Shown here: in pieces, positions 23,001-31,841 of the stretch
How positions within the stretch are numbered: position 1 is the first letter of the stretch
Layout: each line of letters opens with the position of its first letter
Assembly (NCBI RefSeq): GCF_000003815.2
Contig: NC_049988.1
Location: 4,248,193 to 4,312,192 of the forward strand
Length of the DNA stretch: 64,000 nt
DNA from: Branchiostoma floridae
Taxonomy: Eukaryota; Chordata; Leptocardii; Amphioxiformes; Branchiostomatidae
Direction of reading: 5' to 3'
The notes under the pieces: generated by a model
What the model was told of the DNA's origin: nothing
The model's input: only the letters and a program-made list of their open reading frames with translations
The model's database searches: none
Position numbers and translations under genes: made by a program

Positions 23001-25858
23001 CGCCAGGCTGCCCTTCGGCCACATGTACGGCCACAGCATCTTACACTTCCGGATGAAACCGCGGAATGTCGAACCTTGCGACTCTGTCCCAAGCTCGTCC
23101 AATAACGGCTGGAAGGAACAACAACAACAACAACAACAACAACATTATTAGAACAGAAAACAAAACACAGTCAGGATTCCATTCAGTCACATAAATGTAG
23201 TATTGCATAATATGCAATCAAAGGACCTTATGGTGGGAAGGAATTACAACAACAAATAAGACTTTCACAACCTCATACCTTCGGCAAATGATATTAACTT
23301 TTATACCAAAAAGTAGTTACTCAAGCAGCTGGATATGCTTTTGGAGACCATATCCAGTTGCTTGAGTAACTACTTTTTACCTTTGCCAGAATGGCTAAGG
23401 TTATGTTTTAGGCTTGTGAGTCTGTGTGTCTGTCTGTCTGTCTGTCTGTGTGTTAACAGTATAACTCAAGAAGCCTTTGATGGATCCCAATAATATTTGG
23501 TAGGTGGGTAGGGGTCGGGAAAACGAAGGTCAAGTTCGATAATGGGCCCCCTAGCGGCTTGCTAAGGTACTGCAGCAAAACCTCAATTTTTTTTATCTCG
23601 TGTTCTGGACCTGCTGTGGTTATGATTTTTGAGTGGTAGATAGCCCTTGGTGCAGAGAGTAAGTGCTTTAAGTTTGGACCCCTAGCGGCTTGTTTGGAAC
23701 TGCAGTCGCCGATTTCCTTTCAAACTTTGGACGAGAATAACTCGAGAACGTGTTGATGGATCGTCATGGTTTTTGATATGTAGATAGCCCAAGTAACAAT
23801 GTACACAATGGAATACCAATTATGCAAATCAGCAACTAATTTGCATAATTAATGAGGAAAGTTTATAAATCCACTGCATTTCATGATAGGACTTTCAAAC
23901 TTGTCACATATATAGATGAGGAAGAGAGAAATATCAATGCATATTAATTATGCAAATGACGGCCTCATTTGCATAATTAATGAGAAAATATAAACGTGTT
24001 GACGGATCGTCATGGTTTTTGGTAATGTAGATAGCCAAAGGGAAGACTTACATGATGGAATTATAATTATGCAAATCGACTGCTAATTTGCATAATTAAT
24101 GAGAAAAGTTTGTAAATCCACTGCATTCCTTATAGGACTTTCAAACTTGTCACATTTTTAGCTAAGAAAGAAGGAAATATCAATACACATTTATTATGCA
24201 AATGATGCTTGATACAATTTAATATTATTATGTAAATCTAATCTGCATAGGGATCTAATTTGCATAAGCAATGGCAAAATGTTATGAACCAACTCCAGGC
24301 ATATAAAATAAAATGTAATGAGTAACACATTTATGTCTACAGACATCATTCTACATAACAAACCTGGTTTATTTGGCAAAGGTATGTGTTCGTTGAACTC
24401 TAGTTGGTATATCTTATTACCTGGATGTCTAACCTACATCGACGATATTAACTTTTTTGCTGAAACTTTTTGAAATAAAATTGGCCCCTGCAGTTTGAAA
24501 TAAGTCGCTAGTGGGCCCAAACTTACAACACTTACTCTCTGCATAACATTAAGCCATCACAACAATTTCCACATTTACGGTACCTCAGCCTGTTCCACGT
24601 CCCTGTCCTCATTGATGATGTTCATGTAAGGCTTGTGGGGCCGGCCAGGTGCACACAGGCCCAGCAGAAATAGCAGCAGGGTGCAGCTGTAACGCACCAC
24701 CCAGGTGCCAAACTCCACCTGAAACATACGGGAATAGTTTCACTTTCAGCAGGTCACTGTATGTCATATCCACTTCAATAAGGGGTGGGTACCGGTACAG
24801 AAAATTAAGGTCCAAGTCCAGTTCAAGTCCAGAGGATCAGGCCATGTCCGGACCTGAACCTGATTCAGTATGTGAAAACTTGAGAATTGACGATACTCAA
24901 AACAATGGTCCATTTAGCTGCAAAAACATATATTCGACTCCAACTGCTGTTTTAAAATCCTACAAGACTAACTGCTTCTGTAAAATTGACTGTAAAACTT
25001 GGTAGAAATGACTATAAATTTGATTTGATTTATTGAAATTGCAAACGATACAATACACGTGGGACACAGGCAGCGGTATACTCTACTTCACTCTTGGTAT
25101 TTTCTTAGATCAGTAAGTCCCAAAACGTGTGAATGCCTGATCATATAATATAATATGTTCATTTTCCAATCTGTCCATCATCCGGTCCACCAAATTTTTT
25201 CAGGTCCATTTTTTCCGGACTGGTCCAATAAGAAAAACTGGTTTTGTACCAGTACCTCCAGGTTCTGAGTCAACAACCCCAACCACAAAGCCAACAATGC
25301 TACATGTACAAATAGATCTGTTGTCTTGAAATGTACACCTACCTTCTGGTCCACGGTGCGTATCTCCCACCACCACTGTTCACTGTTCCACGACACCAGC
25401 GCCAGGTTCTCCAGTAGGAACGCCAGCGCCCAGAACAGCAGTAGGACAGCGCCGTGACCCCGCGACGACCGCATCAAGATCTCCCGCTTCCTCTCCGCGC
25501 CCATCAGAATCATCACCATCCACCACGACACCGCGTACAAGCATGTGTAGAGGATCATGTATCCGTAGAACGTCTTCGCTCCAAGCGTGACATGTAGGAC
25601 TAACCGTACGATTGCTTGGACAACAAGCAGCACGTGTAACGTGATCTGTAGCTTATACAAGGCGCTTTTGGGGATGTATTTTGGTTCTATAACGGTAGAA
25701 TACTTCATGAGAAAGAGGCCCTGTATTCCTCCGAAAATCAGGATGAATCCTTGGAGGATTGAAGGGATGAGGGTCTCGGTGAAACATACGGACAGACCCT
25801 GGTCCACCCACACTGGGGTTAGGGAGCTGTTGGGGCTGCAGTACGTAGGCAGCTGCAT
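13466..25858 (-). CDS. ABCB6: ABCB6, ATP-binding cassette half-transporter (complete)
   Basis: Nineteen coding exons on the minus strand: 25343-25858, 24584-24718, 22913-23108, 22048-22131, 21474-21576, 20715-20804, 20101-20222, 19376-19485, 18937-19002, 18520-18645, 18092-18168, 17406-17555, 16682-16844, 16032-16127, 15618-15696, 15092-15204, 14546-14640, 14017-14085, 13466-13598. All phases agree; the protein is 840 residues (human 842). The family homodimerises and moves porphyrins and metal conjugates across mitochondrial, lysosomal or plasma membranes. Seen here: Cys7 and Cys25 at the places of the conserved human Cys8/Cys26; an N-terminal membrane domain with [16 protein letters not shown]; a six-helix ABC domain with LRTFLW and LLNFETVKYY; Walker [10 protein letters not shown] (613-621), Q-loop Gln661, signature LSGGEKQR (717-724), Walker B IVLLDE (737-742) and switch His773. 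The ATG at 25858 sits in a perfect GCCACCATG context. All catalytic motifs are intact. Confidence 0.97.
14546..16844 (-). CDS. ABCB6: ABCB6 exons 13-17: nucleotide-binding domain
   Basis: Exons 16682-16844 (Walker A), 16032-16127 (Q-loop, [13 protein letters not shown]), 15618-15696, 15092-15204 ([19 protein letters not shown], Walker B) and 14546-14640 (ATSALD D-loop, VVAHR switch). These make an intact ATP hydrolysis site. The junction between 15618-15696 and 15092-15204 was set by phase, giving FPDQYETM. Confidence 0.95.
16614..16648 (-). pseudogene. Duplicated fragment of ABCB6 exon 13 end with its donor
   Basis: About 35 bp matching the Walker-exon end and donor (16678-16712) with about five mismatches. 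On the minus strand it would read INGQDISK followed by GTACAT. It lies 64 bp downstream of the real donor inside the intron and lacks an acceptor, so it is not an exon. Confidence 0.75.
17640..17750 (-). mobile_element. tRNA-like SINE fragment
   Basis: On the minus strand it reads ACGAGTAGTGGTTATGG (A-box-like) and then GAGTTCAATCCC (B-box-like) about 45 bp later. Short, in an ABCB6 intron; no intact tRNA fold. Confidence 0.45.
20364..20605. mobile_element. TACTGTAAATGC-type MITE, copy 1 (diverged)
   Basis: Begins tattgtaaatgcatttaa, holds tttaatttcgcggtag, tttgcggtggttttaattt and inverted accactgcgaat. Belongs to the same family as 21725-21904, 25968-26045, 31232-31351 and 31727-31816. Confidence 0.65.
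20982..21109. mobile_element. Small hairpin MITE
   Basis: Inverted arms ggttgcgcgaatcaatatc / gatatcaatttgcgtaacc and tactaacgatctgtagt / actacagatcattagta flank an AT-rich loop. About 128 bp, in an ABCB6 intron. Confidence 0.75.
21725..21904. mobile_element. TACTGTAAATGC-type MITE, copy 2 (full)
   Basis: Starts tactgtaaatgcag and ends ctgcatttaca-type inverted sequence (gcatttacagta), with an inner inverted repeat around gttcgcggtgg / ccaccgcgaac. The TA at both tips fits a Tc1/mariner-type target. Confidence 0.8.
23110..23146. repeat. (CAA)n microsatellite
   Basis: A run of caacaacaa directly upstream of ABCB6 exon 3, covering the polypyrimidine side of its acceptor on the minus strand (TTGTTGTTG). 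Confidence 0.85.
23303..24410. mobile_element. Hairpin MITE (GAGTAACTAC type) split by a later insertion
   Basis: Left arm ataccaaaaagtagttactc, loop near 23335-23350, right arm gagtaactacttttt. The expected last bases ggtat are missing at 23379 but appear at 24406-24410, after the 1-kb element, so the MITE was there first and was split. Confidence 0.8.
23377..24403. mobile_element. Helentron-like non-autonomous element, copy 1
   Basis: About 1027 bp, from ttacctttgccag to gaactctag, inserted between T and T of the hairpin MITE. Internal order (cctagcggcttg, ggatcgtcatggtttttg, repeats of ttatgcaaat...atttgcataattaatga) is shared with 31919-32845. Subterminal inverted words cctttgcc / ggcaaagg, a CTAG end and T|T insertion fit Helentron/HINE elements; the class is inference. 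Confidence 0.7.
24787..25258. mobile_element. Probable inverted-end element in ABCB6 intron 1
   Basis: Left end gggtaccggtacagaaaa and right end ttttgtaccagtacc are inverted. Inner words tccggacctgaacctg and caggtccattttttccgga are also inverted. Non-coding. Borders are approximate. Confidence 0.45.
25343..25858 (-). CDS. ABCB6: ABCB6 coding exon 1: N-terminal membrane domain
   Basis: 172 residues with several hydrophobic segments, beginning [20 protein letters not shown] and containing Cys7, Cys25 and NSS (a potential N-glycan site at residue 10). This region is the family's extra N-terminal domain, needed for targeting. The open frame runs on to 25178, but the donor AAG|GTAGGT ends the exon at 25343. 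Confidence 0.95.
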
Positions 25859-25902
25859 GGTGGCGCTTCTTCACTGTCCTTAGGAGGTGATATGTTATAC
25901 AC
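25859..25902 (-). other. ABCB6 5' UTR part with spliced leader junction
   Basis: An acceptor (AAACAG) lies directly before position 25902 on the minus strand, leaving 44 bp of leader before the ATG. The transcript therefore has at least one upstream non-coding exon. Confidence 0.6.
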
Positions 25903-25967
25903 CTGTTTGGAATACAAATGGAGACAATTATTACTTATTTAGAGGATTCATAGCACCTGTTACTACT

Positions 25968-26045
25968 GTAAATCTTTAAATATTTGCGGTAATTTTATGT
26001 TCGCAGTTTTCGTGGTGGTGACTGATCCTAAAATCATCACAGCAA
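25968..26045. mobile_element. TACTGTAAATGC-type MITE, copy 3 (fragment)
   Basis: Starts tactgtaaatctttaaatat, then ttgcggtaattttatgttcg; the right end is lost or strongly diverged. Confidence 0.5.
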
Positions 26046-27137
26046 ACAAATAGATAAAAATTAATGATAAAAAAATTCACAATGCATTGATATTATTGTT
26101 ACATACAATTATGTAAGAATGAGAACAAAATAGAATTTTTAAAACTGGTACATTCACATTTAAGTAAACCTTTAAATCACAGAAAGAAACTGCACCTCCT
26201 GAAAATGTAACTCTTTAACACCCCCCTTGGTAGTTTAAGTGGTCTGTCCCTAATGTTAGAGGTAATCTATGGTGGGAAAAATTCCACTCTTGCAGACCTG
26301 GTGAGCACTCTTGTACATTCAAATAGTGACTCAGCAAAATACAAATCTGGGACCATGAGAGAATGTTTTTCTAGTTCAAACAACTTTTTGAAATTTTTCA
26401 TTTGAAAATTCTCTCTCTCTCTCTCTACATGTATAACGTTTTATATGATTATTATGTAAAATTTTACTATAACATACATATATATCAAATTGACAGAAAA
26501 AATCAAGTCTATCAACATACTAAAAATATAGACAGTTTGAGATAAATAATAGAATTTTGCCCACTAACCAAGACTGAAGGTAAAACTCTAGCAGTGTCTA
26601 GGTAATCATTTGGGGGGGGGGGGGGGGGTGCAGTTTGCGTGTGCTGTCTAACAGTGCCTGAGATAATGTGCTAGAGGTTGTCGGGAAAACTGTCCGTGGG
26701 ATAATAGACAGTCTCTTCCCCTAGCCTGACTAAAATCATGCTCCTAGCGGCCAGCCCTACAGTTGCCTACCACTCTCCGGGAGGGGGTCATTAACCCCAG
26801 CCAGAGATTGTGTAGACACAGGCTACTAGTACTTAGTAAAGTACTCTCCCCCAGGCCCTGCCAGAGTCTGGCACCCAGGCTATTCAAAAATTATAACTTT
26901 AGCTTGAACTTATAATTAAATTCCCCTGGATTCCAAACTCCCCTGTGACATATATACTAGTAATCAGTAACTTATTTTACACATACTAAGGTCAGACAGA
27001 AGGTAAACTTGTTTACGTCCCGATAAACAGTTTCATCTTGTTTACGTCCCATAGACTTTTGAGGCCTTTTAAGGTCAGTGTGTTGTGATCCACAGTGTCT
27101 CGTCACAGACTCGTGCACAGTAACAGTGGAAAGCAGA
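26046..27137. other. Intron of ABCB6 leader, no gene seen
   Basis: AT-rich with a (CT)n run near 26410 and a G run at about 26611-26629. No supported exon. Confidence 0.45.
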
Positions 27138-29274
27138 CCTCTGTGAAAATTCAAGCGTCCCAGACGGTGAAACGCCGTTTGCGACAACCGTCCAATGCGT
27201 CTCAAATTATTGGGACGCTTTGGACGGTTACGGCAGCGGACGGCATGGGACGGCCTTTAGAACGCCCGAAAAAACGTCAAAGACGGCCCGAACGGCATAA
27301 AAAACGCTTGGACGCGTCTTGATTGGCACTTTTGACGCGTCCAGAGGGACGTCGGGGCCGTCCGAAACGGCGTCTGAAAGCGGGCACCCAGACGCTCCCG
27401 CGTCCGTAGGGCGGCCCCCCCGCTGGGAACAGACGTCTCCGCGGACGAACCAGACGCCGATTGCGACGGACATAGATGACGTAATCCAGGCTGCTGGGAC
27501 GGTCCGGACGCCGATTGGGACGGTCGTAGATTACGTGATCCAGGCTGCCAGGACGAACTGTAGCCTTCGCCAGGCCATCCCACGGGGGTATGGATCGTAA
27601 AATTCGACAGAAAATGGAATAGCCAAGGAATAGCCAATAGAGTCAGTCATCGCCAAGGTTAACATCTGGACCAAACGTCTAGCAAACTTTTCTCCTTCAA
27701 GACGCAACTTGTAGTTTAATAGTCAGGCAGTATGGGAGGGGCATTTGGAACGTGTGCAGACGGCTGTCCGGACGCCGTTTCTGACGGCGTCCGGTCACGG
27801 CTATGATTTTATGGCCTCTAGGGATACTAAGTAAGCGTTCCCACATACCAAACAAACAAATATTCAGCCAGGCAGTGAATTGTAGAAGACCACCCACCAC
27901 CGGGCCGTCAGGTTTAGCTAAAATCAAACACAACTTGAACAAATTTCTTCGTAAATTCAGACATACACGTACTCCGCGGCGTTTAATCAACTTTGCTACA
28001 TGCACGAAATTCAATCCGGCCTTCAATCGTGTCCGCGGCTTTTTGTGCCGCCGTGCCGACACGTGCGTTACATCAGAATGGACGAGCCCACATAACATCA
28101 AGGGTAAATACAGGACGTTTGAAATTTTCTATCGTAAATTTTAATTACACCAGTATTTATTAAAGACTGGATATATAAATGTGAAATAACGTTAAATTTT
28201 CTACAAAGATCATAAGTCATTTTTATTTCGAGGTAGCGAAATAAAGTCTTCCGTTTCATAAGTTCCTAACCCCAAGTAGTTGGAAGAGCCGACTAAGATT
28301 TTGATTGGCACCGGCAAAATCGGTAGGTGCTATCTCAATATCTGTTGTCTAAATCTACATTTTAACAGCATTATCATTCTTAATAGAAACAACAGATATT
28401 TTTACAAGTATTCTACAACGTGTTCATAATTCTTTTTATTTTGTGGCATCAAAACAAGATCCTAAATTTAATCATTTCTTCGCGTATGTGGGGAGGGCAC
28501 CCGTAACAACAAGTCGTCTGTAAACTTTGCAACAGATGAATGTACAAAAAATGAGAATAAAATGCGAAGTATTCACTTACCGGCGCCTGCAAAGTATCGA
28601 CAATCAGCTAACGGAAGAACCGCTGCTTCTTTTGACGTCTGTCACATCTGTGATTTCTGCTGTCCAAGGTTTGCTGCTTCGAGTAAGTAGTATAATTTTT
28701 CCCCCTTGTCGGCGCACGACAAATAATTTTTGTACATTCTTTTTAGTATAAATAGCAGATACAGTCATCGCCGTAAACCCAACCTCAGCACAATGTCGTA
28801 CAAACATCAGCTGCTACGTCTAGACGTGAAGTCCTTGGTCCAAAAGTGCGCAAAATTTAACAAACGGACATGAAATCCACAGAAATAGTCACCTTCTGAA
28901 CATAAGTCCTGCAACCGCCGGAGTGTTCAACGGTCTGAAATTCGAATTCACCCGCTGAAATTGGCGCATGTGCAGAAGTTAAAACGTCATGTCTCCCGTG
29001 GGGATCATAAGAAAAGACGCAGCCGTCTGCCGGCGTCGGGTGACTAAGTATTTTATAGCCCCATCAGTGGCCGTCTCCGACGGCAATGGAAGGTCTTTCA
29101 GCCGTTCGGGCGTTCACCATAAAAACTGACAGAACGGCACGGACGCTCACGATGTGTCCGCGGCCGTTTCGGACGGCAATGAACGCGTCCAGAACGTCTG
29201 AAACGCGCTCGGACGCCATTGGACGCTTGTAGACGCCGTCCGGGCAGTTTCGGACGCTTGAATTTTCACAGAGG
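27138..29274. mobile_element. 2.1-kb DNA element with perfect 23-bp inverted ends
   Basis: The left end 27138-27160 (cctctgtgaaaattcaagcg...) is the exact inverse of 29252-29274. Long GC-rich subterminal zones (27160-27590 and 29050-29250) are filled with dozens of gacgg / ggacgc words in both directions, and a palindrome lies at 27770-27795 (acgccgtttctgacggcgt). The middle is AT-rich. No transposase frame and no clear target duplication seen. Confidence 0.75.
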
Positions 29275-29407
29275 GAGCCCAACCCTCTCCTTCCACCACT
29301 TACCTACCTACCCAAGTAACCCAAGTCAGGTGCCAATTCTTACACCTTGATGTGTGAATTGCCTTTTCCTGGGGCACAAAGTTGCTGGCATGAGCACCCT
29401 GCAGAAT

Positions 29408-29946
29408 CAGACAGATTTGAGGAAGGGTTCGCTACCAATCCCCTGCCACACCCGCCCCCACAACTTACACCTGCATACATAGTGGGGTGCCAGCTAGGTT
29501 GTCTAAGGCACGATCTACACACAGTTTTTCCCGATATCGGCGAGCCTACAACCTCTAGCCGACAGCTTTTTTTCATCGTCTAGATGGAACTACTATATCG
29601 CCATTACGATATCGGGAAAATTTCTCCCGAAAGGTCCGGACCATTCGTACGATAGCTTAGCAGGGGTCCCCGATAGCTTAGCAGGGGTCCCCGACAGCTT
29701 CCGCGCGCGTGTAGATGTGTCCCGACTTCGGGAAGGCTCATTAGCATACAACGCGGGCTCGTTAGGCTGTATAGCTGTTTATGACTGCAAGCGCCACGGG
29801 TGTCCCGCGGCCAACGTTCCATATCCCTCCCGACACATCCACAGATATCGGTAAAAACTGTGTATAGATTGGGCCTAAGACGGGTGTGCATTGTGGGGGC
29901 ACGTGTGGCAGGGAATCGGTAGCAAACCCTTCCTCAAATCTGTCTG
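29408..29946. mobile_element. Outer MITE interrupted by a Harbinger MITE
   Basis: Inverted arms of about 50 bp, cagacagatttgaggaaggg at the left and cccttcctcaaatctgtctg at the right, continuing with gccacacccgccccca / tgggggcacgtgtggc. The centre is occupied by the 369-bp element at 29507-29875. Confidence 0.8.
29507..29875. mobile_element. Harbinger-type MITE, copy 2 (inverted, nested)
   Basis: Starts GGCACGATCTACACACAG, ends with the inverse of GGCCCAATCTATACACAG, flanked by TAA on both sides. It aligns to the reverse complement of 11948-12222 along its length. It carries a 21-bp tandem doubling (gatagcttagcaggggtccc, about 29652-29693) and an extra stretch near 29740-29810. Confidence 0.87.
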
Positions 29947-29994
29947 TTTTTCCACTATATGACATGACTTCCTCAAATCTGTCTGGTTTCCCAC

Positions 29995-30085
29995 TACTAG
30001 TATGACACGACAGGATTCAAACCTGGGACCTCTTGGTTCTGAGCCAAACACTGCTATTATGCCACATGACCCAACAGCAATGTTG
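29995..30085 (-). mobile_element. tRNA-like SINE head fragment
   Basis: On the minus strand it reads GTGGCATAATAGCAGTG (A-box-like) and AGGTTTGAATCC (B-box-like). Adjacent to the nested MITE. Confidence 0.45.
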
Positions 30086-30597
30086 CTGCCCCCTCGCCAT
30101 GTATTACAATTTTATCACAATACTTTATAAGTTATGTTAACTTTGTATAACAAATGCAGCTATTAAGTTAAATAGTTTGAGTAAAATGAACGTACGGATA
30201 AACAAATAGTACTGATTCATAACATATGTTTAAGCAAAACCTCCATCTTTTTATAATTCAGTGTCTGAAAATTTGAAATTGAAAAAATATCATATATTGT
30301 AACTTAACAATGTAAGAAATTTTCGAGATGACGTGCATAGTAAACATCTGTCGTAGAAACAATAGTGACGTATAATAATTATATGTTAGTCACTGATATT
30401 TTCGAGTAAAATAACGTTATGTCATAACGTTGCGTTTTGGTGAAGATTGTGCAAAATATCGTGTTCAGAGCATGAATTATTTTGTGACATTAAGAATAGA
30501 TCAAGCACAGAACATACCTCACTGTGACTGCGTAGCTGCCACTTTGTGTAAAGAGTCTACAGTCTGCGCAGAACTGCTAAGTCATCTTTTTACTTAC

Positions 30598-30670
30598 ACA
30601 ACACCGCAGCAGACATTGTGCAAACAAACGGGTTCGTTCAGCACGGGGGCGTCGCCATCTTGGAATATCC
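30598..30670 (-). promoter_or_regulatory. Candidate ABCB6 promoter and first non-coding exon
   Basis: On the minus strand CCAAGATGGCGACG is a close YY1 site (AAGATGGCG), which in animals often lies just at or after the transcription start. A strong donor, TGT|GTAAGT, follows about 60 bp later at 30598. It sits upstream of ABCB6 with no competing gene between. Assignment to ABCB6 is inference; another donor at 28581 (GCCG|GTAAGT) is the alternative. Confidence 0.4.
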
Positions 30671-31231
30671 CATCTAAAAAGGGGGTATTCGAATCTAGGA
30701 AAAAACATAATCACTACAGAGATGGCAGACTTTACTTCTTTTAGATACTAATATATATGGAAATTTTTTAAAGATGTTTTTTTTGCATTAGCTGGTACAA
30801 AAAGTAATATCTAAGTTAATGTAAAGAGGTTAAAATAAATTTCATTAACCTCCTAGTTTTAGGTAATAGACGCTTCCACTACAAATTCTACAGGTGTATT
30901 ACTGCTATGTCAATGTATGTCGCAAGGTGGCGATAATATGACGTTGTGCAAGCACTAGCGTTTGGGGTTGATTTGAAAGTTTTGAATTAATACAGTACCG
31001 TTCGTTTGAAGGCGGTTACGGCCATGCTGACTGTATTATATAAGTGGCCAACCCCAAATCGCATTTACATTTGATATATTTTGGCATCAACTTATGAACC
31101 ATTGAAACTCAGTTTTCCAACTTGCACCTTATTTTAACAAGGACATTATCTGATATAACGTTAACGTCCTTGATTTTACCAAGGGTTTAATGCTCATTTC
31201 CGCAGTTTTCAATGTTGTCTACATGTAGACA

Positions 31232-31351
31232 TACTGTAAATGCATTTAATTTCGCGGGGATTTAATTTCGCGGTAGAGGCAAAATGGACATTTCGCGGTG
31301 GATTTAATTTCGCGGTAGCGCCATCCCGCGAAATTCAATGCATTTTCAGCA
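31232..31351. mobile_element. TACTGTAAATGC-type MITE, copy 4
   Basis: tactgtaaatgcatttaatt at the left, gcgaaattcaatgcatttt at the right, with repeated ttaatttcgcgg. Confidence 0.75.
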
Positions 31352-31726
31352 CTGCACTGTAGTCACGAACTGCCGTGTGAAACCCGGCGCCTCTACAAAC
31401 CGCCAGTCGTAAAACACTTGCTGGTTACCCGGTAAGGGTCCTATACAGACGGATAGAACAGTTTCCATGCTTTTGACTTGTTCTTGTGTGAGCCACTGTT
31501 ACTGATCTAATCGTATCTACCCTCTCAATACGTAATAGTATACAGTAGTACGACCTTTGTATCATGGTGAACATACTGTACAGTACTGTAATACACTTGG
31601 TCGTATGAAAAAAATACATGTGTGTCTTCACCGTAGTAAGTATGTCAAACATTTCATTATACAGTGACAGTAGTAGTATGTACATTGAGCGGAAAAGGGG
31701 CACCTTAGGCGGCGCCAGCAGACGAA

Positions 31727-31816
31727 ATATTCGCGGTGGATTTAATTTCGCGGTGAAGCGGCCGCCGCGAAAACCGCGAATATTAATCCACCGCGAATAT
31801 TTCTGCATTTACAGTA
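31727..31816. mobile_element. TACTGTAAATGC-type MITE, copy 5 (5' end lost)
   Basis: aatattcgcggtgga at the left is the inverse of tccaccgcgaatatt at the right, which runs on to tctgcatttacagta. Confidence 0.75.
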
Positions 31817-31841
31817 TTCTTTGGGTATATAACGTTATGCT

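Noticed and set aside
25178-25342. Continuation of ABCB6 exon 1 beyond its donor
   Set aside because: The frame stays open but leaves family similarity right after the VDQK donor, and the next exon joins in phase.
27257-27637. Long overlapping frames in the GC-rich end of the 2.1-kb element
   Set aside because: Frames are open on both strands because gacgg repeats lack stops; no protein motif is visible.
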